Of a stretch of 48,539 nucleotides of DNA, positions 39,426-48,379 are shown piece after piece. The stretch lies in NCBI GenBank assembly GCA_017543445.1, contig JAFYGB010000032.1, positions 1 to 48,539 of the forward strand. Direction: 5' to 3'. Within the stretch, counting starts at the first letter, position 1. Every line of letters begins with the position of its first letter. Origin of the DNA: Lachnospiraceae bacterium (GTDB lineage Bacteria; Bacillota; Clostridia; Lachnospirales; Lachnospiraceae). The notes below the pieces were generated by a model. It was not told the origin of the DNA. It did not search any database and saw only the letters and a program-made list of their open reading frames with translations. Both the position numbers and the translations under genes were made by a program.

Positions 39426-42400
39426 TTATCTCAGCTTGTTCCGTTTTTTCTTGTCGAAGCGCTTTCGACCGTTGTTGTTCCCGTTCGGTTTGTTTTCACC
39501 TTCGGGTTTCGATGCCTCAGCGGCTTCCTGTTTTTCTTCTGCCGGGGTATCCTTCGTTTCGGAGTTTACTCCGGTGTCGGATGAACCATTTGTTTCGGAG
39601 TTTACTCCGGCGTCGGATGAACCATTTGTTTCGGACGGTTCCTCAGCATCGGACTTTTTTTCGTCGCTGTTTAGCTCTGCCTTCTTTGTATCCTCGGTGT
39701 CGGCTTTCGCATCCTCAGAACGATCCGTCGGCTCAGTCTGATCCGTTCCTTTCGGTTCGGTCGGTTCGGTTTGCTCAGCATCCTCCGATTTCACATCCGA
39801 AGTATCCTTCGCTTCATCATCGCTTTCAGCGTTTGCATCCAGGTCGCGAAGGTCGATCTCTTCTTCCTCAACGAAGACGTTAAAACGATAACCGAACTTC
39901 TGCTTGAAGATGCTGCGGAGCATCGTAATACATACCAGGAAGAGGATCGAACCTAAGCTGATCCACAGACCCGGCATGAAACCGTCCGGCATGTAAGAGA
40001 GCTCGATCTTATGTGTTCCTTCGGTGATCGGAATCGCCAGGAACGTATCGAGACACTTTTCTGTATCTACTATAGCACCATCGACGCGTGCTGTCCATCC
40101 TTTTTCATAAGGAATTGTAGTGAATAGTATTCCATTGCTCTGCGCATTGACATAGCCGTTGACGTGGGTGCTGTCGAAATCGGTGACAGCCAGACAACCG
40201 GGCTTCAGTTTATCTACCGTTTCGGCCAATACGTCGCCGTTGAAGTAGTAGAGGTTACCGGAGATCTTTACATCGTTTGGAGTAGATACTTTAATGGTTT
40301 TTCCTGCCTCTACATAGCCGATGCTGACGAAATACCGGCGCTTCAGCGAACCGGTCTTACGGGAAGCATGTCCTTCAACGTAGACTTCGACGTCTTCCAT
40401 CGTGCTATTGGTTGTGTAGAAGTAATAATAACCGTCTTTAAATGCGGTGTAGCGTTGTGCTTTATCTTCTGTGGAATCGGGGGCGATCGTCTCCAAAATG
40501 GGGCGGTTGATGCCGGCGATGTTCTTTACGAAGTTATTTTGCGTCGTAACTGCATTTGAATTCAGATCCCAGGTATCGGCGAATTCTTCGGAAGTCATTC
40601 CGATGGCATAACCGATGGAGAGGACGTTGTTATTCTCATACAGGTAGAGTTTATTCGAGGTACCCAGCAGTGTGGTGACGTTGTTGTTCGGGATCTCTTT
40701 ATCATGGAAGAGGTAGCGAACGTTGAAGAGTGCATTGACCAGAGGCGTGAAGCCGGTGCTGGAGTATGCGTTCGTGTTCGACTCCATACCGACCTTCTTA
40801 TAGAAGTCGGTCATGCGGGCATTTGCCACGGAGGAGAATACGGAGATGGAAGGATACTGGAACCAGGAACCGTCGTTCTTCGTACGGAGGTTGAAACGCT
40901 CCAGACGGAAGAGGTTGGTGAATTCCTTAACGTCTCCGAATTCCGGACGGTAGAATTCTGCGTCTGCCGCCGCGCCTGCGTTCTGGCGTGCGTAGGTGTA
41001 CAGGGCTCCGAAGTCGCCGTTCTCCGCAACGTAGGCGGGACGGTCGATGGTGGTAACACTGGTAACGGTCGTGTTCAGGAAGCCCTCGATCAAAACCAGG
41101 AAGCTCGCTGCGATCGCCAGACCGATCTTATAGCCGCTCGTGTTTTTCTTGCGGTACAGATAGGAGAACAGACCGTATAGACCGATGAAGATCGCGCTCA
41201 CGTAGAAAACATGGAAGTGGAAGAGCTTGTTGCCCTTCGTGACCTGCTCGAAGATAAGGATGAGGCCCAGCGCAACCAAAACGGCGCGGCCGATCTCTTT
41301 GAGAGAGCGGTCCTTCAAGCCCATGAAGCCCTTATAAGCAGCCACAAGTACGATGAAGTCGTAGGCAAATGACTGACGGCACGGCAGGGAGTTCGGATAG
41401 TGGAAACCATGCCAGATGAAGTTTAAGAAGTTCATGCTGAAGCTGGCAAGGAAGATCAGGGCGAGGGCGGCATATGCGAACTTCTCGCGATAATTCACCT
41501 TGCGGTTCATGATGTAGAGCGGGATGAACATCAGGATGCCTACGCCGCAGTACAGGTTGGGCCAGTGCTCCAGGCCAATGTGGACATCTACATCGACTAA
41601 GTGACGGGCCAGCATCTCCAACATGGAAAAATAGGACGTAAAGGTCTTCGGGAAGGTAGAGTCAGCGGAAGCAGACATCTGCAGGGCCTTCATCTCCGGG
41701 AGCAGGACGATCATGGCGATGCCGGCGGCCAGGAAGGAATAGAAGGCGAACTCGAAGATCTTCTTCGGATAGTTCATAAAGATGGATCGCTTGACGAGAC
41801 GGTGGGAGTCCACTCGCTCGATCTCTTCACGACGCATGGGCGCGATAAAGAGCAGCGCCAGGAAGTAGAGGATCAGGGTCAGGCAGACCATGATCGAGAT
41901 GTAGTAGTTGGAGAGTACGCACAGAGCCAGGCTGACGCAGTACATCAGGCATTTATCCTCGTAGACCAGACGTTCCAGTCCCAGGATGATGATCGGGAAC
42001 AGGATCAGACAGTCGAGCCACATGATGTTCCAGCTGTATGCCGCCATGTAGCCGGAGAGTGCGTAGAAGGTCGCAAAGAATGCGATGCCTAAGGAGTTCG
42101 TGCGGGTATGCTTACGCAGGTACCACGCGAAGGAGAGGCCACAGAGCGCGATCTTCAGGACGATCATATAACTGATAAATTCGATAACGAATTCTACCGG
42201 ACACAGGAAGAGAAACCAGTTTAAGGGGCTGGCCAGATAGTAGGCCATCAGCGCGACGAAGTTCGTACCTGCACCGATATCCCAGGAATACAGGAGGCTC
42301 TCGCCGTTTAAGAACTTATCCTTGAGCTCACGGAAGAATGGTGCGTATTGGTGGTACAGGTCGGTCCGCAGGAAGCTACGGCTGCCGAACGGGAAGATCC

Positions 42401-42509
42401 CTCGCTGGATGAAGACGAGCATCATCGCGACGAATGGGATCGTGAAGGCCAGTATCAGCGGAAGCTGGCTTTTGAACCATGCTTTAAAAGTCTTTTCATT
42501 TGTTTCCAT
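39426..42509 (-). CDS. yfhO: YfhO-family polytopic membrane protein (GT-C type)
   Basis: 1027 residues from ATG 42509, which has SD AAGGAG; the frame to 42533 only overlaps gtrA further. At least twelve hydrophobic segments occupy the first 500 residues, with the large loop motif RTDLYHQYAPFF early in the protein; a soluble outer domain and one last membrane segment (about 845-865) follow. The family includes Bacillus YfhO, which transfers sugars from an undecaprenyl carrier to wall polymers together with a CsbB-type GT2 and a GtcA/GtrA-type flippase; both partners are encoded just upstream here. The final 130 residues are unusual: an acidic Asp/Glu/Ser/Thr tail with a 12-residue tandem repeat, ending in the basic RKRFDKKKRNKLR. 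Confidence 0.9.
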   Translation of the reverse strand: METNEKTFKAWFKSQLPLILAFTIPFVAMMLVFIQRGIFPFGSRSFLRTDLYHQYAPFFRELKDKFLNGESLLYSWDIGAGTNFVALMAYYLASPLNWFLFLCPVEFVIEFISYMIVLKIALCGLSFAWYLRKHTRTNSLGIAFFATFYALSGYMAAYSWNIMWLDCLILFPIIILGLERLVYEDKCLMYCVSLALCVLSNYYISIMVCLTLILYFLALLFIAPMRREEIERVDSHRLVKRSIFMNYPKKIFEFAFYSFLAAGIAMIVLLPEMKALQMSASADSTFPKTFTSYFSMLEMLARHLVDVDVHIGLEHWPNLYCGVGILMFIPLYIMNRKVNYREKFAYAALALIFLASFSMNFLNFIWHGFHYPNSLPCRQSFAYDFIVLVAAYKGFMGLKDRSLKEIGRAVLVALGLILIFEQVTKGNKLFHFHVFYVSAIFIGLYGLFSYLYRKKNTSGYKIGLAIAASFLVLIEGFLNTTVTSVTTIDRPAYVAENGDFGALYTYARQNAGAAADAEFYRPEFGDVKEFTNLFRLERFNLRTKNDGSWFQYPSISVFSSVANARMTDFYKKVGMESNTNAYSSTGFTPLVNALFNVRYLFHDKEIPNNNVTTLLGTSNKLYLYENNNVLSIGYAIGMTSEEFADTWDLNSNAVTTQNNFVKNIAGINRPILETIAPDSTEDKAQRYTAFKDGYYYFYTTNSTMEDVEVYVEGHASRKTGSLKRRYFVSIGYVEAGKTIKVSTPNDVKISGNLYYFNGDVLAETVDKLKPGCLAVTDFDSTHVNGYVNAQSNGILFTTIPYEKGWTARVDGAIVDTEKCLDTFLAIPITEGTHKIELSYMPDGFMPGLWISLGSILFLVCITMLRSIFKQKFGYRFNVFVEEEEIDLRDLDANAESDDEAKDTSDVKSEDAEQTEPTEPKGTDQTEPTDRSEDAKADTEDTKKAELNSDEKKSDAEEPSETNGSSDAGVNSETNGSSDTGVNSETKDTPAEEKQEAAEASKPEGENKPNGNNNGRKRFDKKKRNKLR
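39556..39627 (-). repeat. Two 36-bp tandem repeats in the yfhO tail
   Basis: Units at 39556-39591 and 39592-39627 differ by one base, and a partial third unit (GTTTCGGA) follows. On the minus strand they encode a 12-residue unit that reads NGSSDAGVNSET or NGSSDTGVNSET. It is a recent in-frame tandem duplication in the acidic tail. Confidence 0.9.
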
Positions 42510-42978
42510 TTGTATCTCCTTGGGTTTCAGCATCCGCGTTTTGCGGCTTTTCCTTCTTAAACGAGAAGAGCTTGCTGGTAATGTAATTCATGATCATAAC
42601 GACGACGCTCGCGATCAGTTTCATGATGGAGGCTTCGAAGTGGAAGAGGTCCACCGTGATGTACAGGAAGAGCGTTTCGAAACCGAGGGACAGAAGACGC
42701 CCCGCGATAAACGTCCAGAATTCATATGAGACTTTTTTCAGTTCCCACTGCTTGCTTCGGAAAACGAAGATCTTGTTTACGAAGAAGGCGAAGATGACGG
42801 CAACGATCCAGGCAATCACGTTCGATACGGTCGCTGTAAAGTGGAACGCATAGAAGCAGATGAGGAAGCATACAAAGTTGAGAAGCGTCGTCATCACGCC
42901 CCAGAACAGGTAGGAGAGGGTCTCTCGATGCTTTAGATAGATTTCTTGATATTTTTCCAGTGATTTTGGTAATTTCAT
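42496..42978 (-). CDS. GtrA-family membrane protein (putative lipid-sugar flippase)
   Basis: 160 residues from ATG 42978 on the minus strand, 4 bp after the GT2 stop, with SD CGGAG. Four membrane helices are visible (about 22-45, 50-70, 85-110 and 118-140), with the conserved basic FVNKIFVFRSK between helices 2 and 3 and TSKLFSFKKE at the end, both family hallmarks. GtrA/GtcA proteins are thought to flip a polyprenyl-linked sugar across the membrane. Its stop overlaps the yfhO start by 14 bp. Between a GT2 and YfhO it is the expected third component of a surface-polymer glycosylation pathway. Confidence 0.9.
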   Translation of the reverse strand: MKLPKSLEKYQEIYLKHRETLSYLFWGVMTTLLNFVCFLICFYAFHFTATVSNVIAWIVAVIFAFFVNKIFVFRSKQWELKKVSYEFWTFIAGRLLSLGFETLFLYITVDLFHFEASIMKLIASVVVMIMNYITSKLFSFKKEKPQNADAETQGDTNGNK

Positions 42979-42982
42979 GATC

Positions 42983-43987
42983 TTACTCCGGTTTCTCCGT
43001 TGGATCCGCCGGCTCCGTTTCCTTCGTGCTGTTTTTCGGCAGGCTTACGCCTTCCATGCCCGGGATGTTGGACTCGCGGGCGATATATATGGGCCTGTGT
43101 TTCGACTCCATGTAGATCCGGGCAATGTATTCGCCGAGGATGCCGATGGAGAATTCGATGATGCCGCCCAGAAACAGGATCAGGCAAATGATGGTCGGGT
43201 AACCCGCAACATCGTTGTAGCCCAGAAGCGTCTTAACGACGGTGAAGATCAAATAAACAAAGGCAGCGAAGCAGATGAAGAAGCCCATAGCGCTGACGAA
43301 GCGCAGCGGTGCGGTCGAGAACGACGTGATGCCGTCGATCGCATAGCGTAGCAGGGAACGCAGGCTCCATTTGGAGGTGCCCAGGGTACGCTCCACGTTT
43401 TCATAGGGGATCCACTTCGTGTCGTAGCCGACCCAGGCGAAGATGCCCTTCGAGAAGCGCTGAACTTCCGAGAGACGCATAATGGAATCCACCATGCGGC
43501 GGGACATGATACGATAGTCTACGGCGCCGTATTCCAGCTTAACGTCGCTCATGCGGTTGCTGACTTTGTAGAAACGGCGAGAGAGGAAACTGCGGAGTTT
43601 CGCCTCGCCCTTGCGGGTCGTGCGTTTTGCGGCAACACAATCATGCCCCTCCTCAATGCCGGCGATGAAATCCGGGAACATCGAAGGCGGGTGCTGCAAG
43701 TCCGCATCCATCACGATCACGTAGTCGCCGGTCGAATTCGACAGGCCGGCATACATGGCGGCTTCTTTACCGAAGTTGCGGGAAAAACTGATGTAGCGCA
43801 CTTCGGGGTGGGCCGCTGCGAGCTCGCGCATGATGCAGATCGTTTTGTCACGGCTGCCGTCGTCCACGAGGATGAAACGGAAGTCGTAGTTTTCGATCTT
43901 ATCGCACCAGGAGCGCGTGACCTCATAAAAGTTATTCAGTACCTCTTCTTCATTGTAGCAGGGTACTACGATATCGATGGTTTTCAT
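42983..43987 (-). CDS. GT2 glycosyltransferase (CsbB/GtrB-like, polyprenyl-phosphate sugar synthase)
   Basis: 334 residues from ATG 43987 (SD TGGAG); the frame to 44041 lies in the leader. The GT2 fold shows VPCYNEEEV at the start, ILVDDGSRD, the DXD-type metal site in VMDADLQHPP near 90, and KRTTRKGE with a long acceptor loop; two C-terminal membrane helices (about 230-255 and 265-290) anchor it. This layout matches CsbB/GtrB/DPM1-type enzymes that load a sugar onto undecaprenyl phosphate on the inner face. It heads an operon with GtrA and YfhO. The C-terminus is a short Thr/Glu/Pro-rich tail. Confidence 0.92.
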   Translation of the reverse strand: MKTIDIVVPCYNEEEVLNNFYEVTRSWCDKIENYDFRFILVDDGSRDKTICIMRELAAAHPEVRYISFSRNFGKEAAMYAGLSNSTGDYVIVMDADLQHPPSMFPDFIAGIEEGHDCVAAKRTTRKGEAKLRSFLSRRFYKVSNRMSDVKLEYGAVDYRIMSRRMVDSIMRLSEVQRFSKGIFAWVGYDTKWIPYENVERTLGTSKWSLRSLLRYAIDGITSFSTAPLRFVSAMGFFICFAAFVYLIFTVVKTLLGYNDVAGYPTIICLILFLGGIIEFSIGILGEYIARIYMESKHRPIYIARESNIPGMEGVSLPKNSTKETEPADPTEKPE

Positions 43988-44052
43988 AATTACTCCATTG
44001 AGATAACACTGCTTTGTAGAAACTGCAACAAACACAGTCACTTATCTATTTT

Positions 44053-44081
44053 ATAATATTACAAGGAAAAAGTAAACCCAA
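44053..44081 (-). promoter_or_regulatory. Possible promoter of the GT2-gtrA-yfhO operon (minus strand)
   Basis: On the minus strand, TTGGGT (44076-44081), a 17-bp spacer and TATTAT (44053-44058). The predicted start lies about 60 nt before the GT2 start codon. Confidence 0.45.
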
Positions 44082-44109
44082 AACCGTGCCTTTTTGCGCC
44101 TGAAATCGG

Positions 44110-44126
44110 AAAAACCGTCGGTTTTT
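44110..44126. promoter_or_regulatory. Palindrome in the divergent GT2/ftsH region
   Basis: AAAAACCG (44110-44117), one central T, and CGGTTTTT (44119-44126) form a near-perfect palindrome between the divergent promoters. It is a candidate regulator site or a small hairpin. The remaining 306-bp gap (43988-44293) holds the two promoters and no gene. Confidence 0.35.
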
Positions 44127-44227
44127 GCGGGAAATGCTTTCTGCAGGCGGCGAAAAGGGGAACATTTTCCACGTGATCCTGTAAGAAAAACGTAAGGAAA
44201 GTTCACAGAGAATTCACACAATATACC

Positions 44228-44256
44228 TTGCTTTTTTACCACTTAGAGGGTAAAAT
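44228..44256 (+). promoter_or_regulatory. Promoter of ftsH
   Basis: TTGCTT (44228-44233), a 17-bp spacer and TAAAAT (44251-44256). The SD AAAGGAGG follows at 44274-44281. Confidence 0.6.
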
Positions 44257-44293
44257 CATTTCAGGAACGAAGAAAAGGAGGTAATTCCTACCC

Positions 44294-46270
44294 TTGGATA
44301 GCAATAACAATTCCGATAATAACCGTAATGACCGAAATAATAACAATAATGGCAGAAATCAGGGACCGAAGGGTTCCCAGACACTGATCTGTTTCATTCT
44401 CGCCACCGTCGTTGTTATCCTGATCGTTACGATGCTGAATAATTACGTTGAAAACGCGCGTAATAAGAAGATCAACTACAATGAATTCACCGCGATGATC
44501 GAGAACGGTCAGGTTAAGCGGGTAGACTTAAAAACGAATAAGATCGTCATCACGCCGAAGGAGGGTGTGCGCCTTTCACCGGATGATAATCTGGTCCAGA
44601 CGTATTTCACCGGCTATGTCGGCGATGATAATCTGGTCGAGCGCCTGGAGAAGGCGAACGTTGAGTTCGAAGGTGAGATCCCGAGCACCAGTTCGGGCAT
44701 CATGGACTTTTTGCTGTTCGTAGTTCTTCCCATCGTGTTCGTATGGATCTTCTTTATGTTCATGATGCGCCGGATCGGCAGCGGCGGCGCCGGCGGCGTC
44801 GGCAAGAGCACCGCGAAGGTCTACATCCAGAAGAAGACCGGTGTTACATTTAAGGATGTTGCAGGTCAGGACGAAGCGAAAGAGTCCCTGACCGAGATCG
44901 TAGATTTCTTACATCGGCCGCAGCGCTACCAGCGCATCGGCGCGAAGCTTCCGAAGGGCGCCATCCTGGTCGGCCCGCCCGGAACCGGTAAGACCCTCCT
45001 GGCGAAGGCCGTAGCCGGCGAAGCCCAGGTACCGTTCTTTTCATTGTCCGGTTCCGACTTCGTCGAATTGTACGTCGGCGTCGGCGCATCCCGTGTGCGT
45101 GACCTGTTTAAGCAGGCCCAGGCCAATGCGCCGTGTATCATCTTCATCGATGAAATCGATGCCATCGGTAAGAGCCGTGACAGCCGTTTCGGCGGGGGAA
45201 ATGACGAACGCGAGCAGACGTTGAACCAGCTGCTGGCGGAGATGGATGGTTTCGACAGTTCCAAAGGTGTATTTATCCTCGCGGCGACGAACCGCCCCGA
45301 GGTACTTGATAAGGCGTTGCTGCGTCCGGGCCGTCTGGACCGCCGCATCATCGTCGATAAACCCGATCTGAAGGGACGTATCGCGACCCTGAAGGTGCAC
45401 GCGAAAGACGTGGCTATGGATGACACCGTAGACTTCGAGGCGATCGCGCTTGCAACGAGCGGTGCTGCAGGTTCTGACCTGGCGAACATGATCAACGAAG
45501 CAGCGATCAACGCGGTTAAAAAGGGCCGCAACGCCGTATCGCAGAAGGATCTGTTCGAGGCGGTGGAAGTCGTTCTGGTCGGTAAGGAGAAGAAAGACCG
45601 CGTGATGAACGCGGAAGAGCGGCGCATCGTTTCCTACCACGAGGTAGGTCACGCGCTGGTAAATGCCCTGCAGAAGGACGCAGAACCCGTGCAGAAGATC
45701 ACGATCGTGCCTCGTACCATGGGCGCCCTCGGCTATGTGATGCAGACGCCGGAGGAGGAGCATTTCCTGAACACGAAGCCGGAACTGTGGGCTATGCTGG
45801 TGGGTATGCTCGCCGGACGTGCGGCCGAAGAGATCGTCTTCGGTAAGGTAACGACCGGTGCGGCAAATGATATCGAGAAGGCGACGAACCTGGCGCGCGC
45901 CATGGTCACCATGTACGGTATGAGCGAGCGCTTCGGACTGATGGCGCTGGAGACGGTGGAGAGCCAGTATCTGACGGGTGCGACTCGTATGAACTGCTCG
46001 GATCAGACCGCAGCTCTGGTCGACGAAGAAGTGAAGGATATGCTGAAGAGAGCGTACGACGAAGCGAAGGCTTTGCTTTTGGCGAACCGTATCGCCCTGG
46101 ACCGCATTGCTCACTTCCTGATCGAGAAGGAGACCATTACCGGTAAGGAATTCATGGATATCCTGCGGCGCATCCAGCGTGGCGGCGAGGCGGAGGTTCC
46201 TTCCCTGTTCTCCGAAGAAGAGAAGAAAGAGATAATGAATAAGACATCGGCGAAGTTCGATGTGGAATAG
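44294..46270 (+). CDS. ftsH: ATP-dependent zinc metalloprotease FtsH
   Basis: 658 residues from TTG 44294, 12 nt after AAAGGAGG; no ATG in frame is better placed. FtsH is a membrane-anchored AAA protease that degrades unstable and misassembled proteins. The order is: an unusual Asn-rich N-terminus (residues 3-22), membrane helix 1 (about 30-48), a short outer domain, helix 2 (about 136-158), then the AAA domain with Walker A GPPGTGKT at 227-234, Walker B IIFIDEID and the SRH LRPGRLDRR. The protease motif HEVGH is at 449-453, where the usual HEAGH has a Val. Length and layout are normal. uvrC follows after a hairpin. Confidence 0.97.
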   Translation: MDSNNNSDNNRNDRNNNNNGRNQGPKGSQTLICFILATVVVILIVTMLNNYVENARNKKINYNEFTAMIENGQVKRVDLKTNKIVITPKEGVRLSPDDNLVQTYFTGYVGDDNLVERLEKANVEFEGEIPSTSSGIMDFLLFVVLPIVFVWIFFMFMMRRIGSGGAGGVGKSTAKVYIQKKTGVTFKDVAGQDEAKESLTEIVDFLHRPQRYQRIGAKLPKGAILVGPPGTGKTLLAKAVAGEAQVPFFSLSGSDFVELYVGVGASRVRDLFKQAQANAPCIIFIDEIDAIGKSRDSRFGGGNDEREQTLNQLLAEMDGFDSSKGVFILAATNRPEVLDKALLRPGRLDRRIIVDKPDLKGRIATLKVHAKDVAMDDTVDFEAIALATSGAAGSDLANMINEAAINAVKKGRNAVSQKDLFEAVEVVLVGKEKKDRVMNAEERRIVSYHEVGHALVNALQKDAEPVQKITIVPRTMGALGYVMQTPEEEHFLNTKPELWAMLVGMLAGRAAEEIVFGKVTTGAANDIEKATNLARAMVTMYGMSERFGLMALETVESQYLTGATRMNCSDQTAALVDEEVKDMLKRAYDEAKALLLANRIALDRIAHFLIEKETITGKEFMDILRRIQRGGEAEVPSLFSEEEKKEIMNKTSAKFDVE

Positions 46271-46275
46271 CAACA

Positions 46276-46309
46276 AAAGCGGATGGTGCCGGAAGGTGTC
46301 GTCCGCTTT
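46276..46309 (+). promoter_or_regulatory. Hairpin between ftsH and uvrC
   Basis: AAAGCGGAT (46276-46284) pairs with GTCCGCTTT (46301-46309), continued by a wobble-rich inner stem GGTGCC/GGTGTC capped by a GGAA loop. The uvrC SD CGGAG follows at about 46325. There is no T-tract. Confidence 0.5.
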
Positions 46310-46336
46310 CGGCAAATTATAAACCGGAGCAGACGT

Positions 46337-48193
46337 ATGGAAGAACTGGAATTTAACTTTGAAGAAGAACTGAAAAAATTACCGGATCTTCCCGGCGTCT
46401 ATCTGATGCATGGAGATCTGGATGAGGTGATCTACGTCGGGAAGGCGGTCGTGCTGAAAAACCGTGTGCGCCAGTATTTTCAGAGCGGGCGCGGGAAGAC
46501 GATGAAGATCCTGCAGATGGTGGATCACATCCGCCGCTTCGAGTACATCGTGACGGATTCGGAGGCGGAGGCGCTGGTCCTGGAGAGTAATCTCATAAAG
46601 GAATACCAGCCCAAATACAACACCCTCCTGAAGGACAGCAAGGGCTATCCTTATCTTTACGTGACCGTAAATGAGGAATACCCGCGGGTGCTCTATGCGC
46701 ACCAGATGAAGAAGGACAAGAATAAATATTTCGGGCCGTACACGAGCGGAACAGCGGTGAAAGAAACCCTGGATCTGCTGCAGAAGACGCTGAAACTGCG
46801 GACCTGTCGCAAGGTGATCACGGCCGATACCATTCCGGTCGGACGCCCCTGCCTGAATTACCAGATGAAGCTGTGCGATGCGCCGTGTCAGGGATATATC
46901 AGTTGCGAAGAGTACCAAAAGAAGATTCAGGCGGCCGTGGCGCTGCTGAACGGAAACGACAGCATCATCACGAAAATGCTGAACCAGAAGATGGAAGAGG
47001 CGGCGGAACGGCTGGATTACGAAGAGGCCATGCAGTACCGCGACCTGATCGGGAGCGTGCGCTTCGTGGCGACGCGGCAGAAACTGTCGGACCGCAATTA
47101 CGACGATATGGACGTGGTCGGCCTGCATGTCGAGGAAACGGATGCCGTGGTCTGCGTCATGTTTTTCCGCGAAGGAAAGGTCATCGGCCGCGAGCATTTC
47201 CATATGCAGGCGGCGGAGGGGGACGAACACGCGGATATCCTCGAAGGTTTCCTGAATCAGTATTATGCGGGGACGCCGTATGTGCCCGCGCGCATCCTGC
47301 TTCCGTCAGCTGTGTCCGAGGCGGAGATATTGACCGATGCGCTCACGGCGCGCCGCGGTGCGAAGGTCGAACTGGCGGTGCCGGAACGCGGCGAGAAGCT
47401 GCGCCTGGTGCGTCTGGCCGCGGAAAATGCGAAGGTCTACCTGACGAAGGATGGCGAGAAACTGAAAAAAGAAGAAGAAAGGACCGAAGGCGCCATGCGG
47501 AAGCTGTCCGCCCTATTGGGGATGGAAGGCCTGTCGCGCGTCGAGTCCTTTGATATATCGAATACCGGGGGCTTTAACAGTGTGGCCTCCATGGTCGTGT
47601 TTGAGGACGGCCGTCCCCGCAAACCGGACTACCGAAAGTTCCGCATCAAATGGGTGCAGGGCATGAACGACTATGCCTGCATGGAAGAGGTTCTGACGCG
47701 CCGTTTCCAGCGCGCGCAGGCACAGGAGGACGAGCGGAAGGGCTTTGAGCGCCTGCCTGACCTGCTGTTGATGGACGGCGGCAAGGGCCAGGTCCACATC
47801 GCGGAGAAGGTTCTGGAGAGCCTGGGCCTGTCCGGCAAGATCCCCGTCTGCGGCATGGTAAAGGATGACCGCCACCGCACGCGCGGCCTGTATTTCCACG
47901 ACGAGCTGGTGGACATTGACCTCCACGGACCTGTGTTCCAGCTGATCACGCGGATCCAGGACGAGACGCACCGTTTTGCGATAGAGTATCACCGCAGCCT
48001 GCGTCAGAAGGCGCAGACGCACTCGATTCTGGACGACATCCCCGGCATCGGACCGAAACGGCGCCTGGCACTGATGACGAATTTTGACAGCCTGGATGAC
48101 ATCCGAAACGCTGACGAGGAGACACTTTGCGCCGTTCCCGGCATGGATCGGAAGAGCGCACAGGCCGTATATGCATTTTTTCATCATGAGTAA
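46337..48193 (+). CDS. uvrC: UvrABC excinuclease subunit C
   Basis: 618 residues from ATG 46337 with SD GGAG; the ATG at 46283 lies in the preceding hairpin and is rejected. UvrC makes both incisions in nucleotide excision repair. The N-terminal GIY-YIG nuclease (LPGVYLM, DEVIYVGKAVVLKNRVRQYF) lies at about 15-45, followed by a Cys-containing region (CLNYQMKLCDAPC), a UvrB-binding UVR segment near 210-240 (EAAERLDYEEAMQYRDLI), the C-terminal endonuclease domain (ESFDISNTGG, LLLMDGGKGQ, IARI-type QDETHRFA) and helix-hairpin-helix motifs at the end (IPGIGPKRRLALM, VPGMDRKSAQ). Length is normal. It lies downstream of ftsH, probably sharing its transcript. Confidence 0.96.
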   Translation: MEELEFNFEEELKKLPDLPGVYLMHGDLDEVIYVGKAVVLKNRVRQYFQSGRGKTMKILQMVDHIRRFEYIVTDSEAEALVLESNLIKEYQPKYNTLLKDSKGYPYLYVTVNEEYPRVLYAHQMKKDKNKYFGPYTSGTAVKETLDLLQKTLKLRTCRKVITADTIPVGRPCLNYQMKLCDAPCQGYISCEEYQKKIQAAVALLNGNDSIITKMLNQKMEEAAERLDYEEAMQYRDLIGSVRFVATRQKLSDRNYDDMDVVGLHVEETDAVVCVMFFREGKVIGREHFHMQAAEGDEHADILEGFLNQYYAGTPYVPARILLPSAVSEAEILTDALTARRGAKVELAVPERGEKLRLVRLAAENAKVYLTKDGEKLKKEEERTEGAMRKLSALLGMEGLSRVESFDISNTGGFNSVASMVVFEDGRPRKPDYRKFRIKWVQGMNDYACMEEVLTRRFQRAQAQEDERKGFERLPDLLLMDGGKGQVHIAEKVLESLGLSGKIPVCGMVKDDRHRTRGLYFHDELVDIDLHGPVFQLITRIQDETHRFAIEYHRSLRQKAQTHSILDDIPGIGPKRRLALMTNFDSLDDIRNADEETLCAVPGMDRKSAQAVYAFFHHE

Positions 48194-48258
48194 AGGTGTC
48201 CGGCACAGGTCCTTTGCTCATTTTTAGTGGAATTTATAAAAAAATTATAAAAGAGATA

Positions 48259-48287
48259 TTGACATGCCTTATAATATCAATTATACT
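48259..48287 (+). promoter_or_regulatory. Consensus promoter before the last gene
   Basis: TTGACA (48259-48264), a 17-bp spacer and TATACT (48282-48287), in AT-rich DNA. The start site near 48294 leaves a leader of about 86 nt. Confidence 0.85.
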
Positions 48288-48379
48288 ATATATGACTGAA
48301 ATTAGGTGGGAGATATTTGAACACATGGTATTTTTGTAAAATCTTATTCTGACTACAAAAAAAGGGGAGGTTATTAAAT

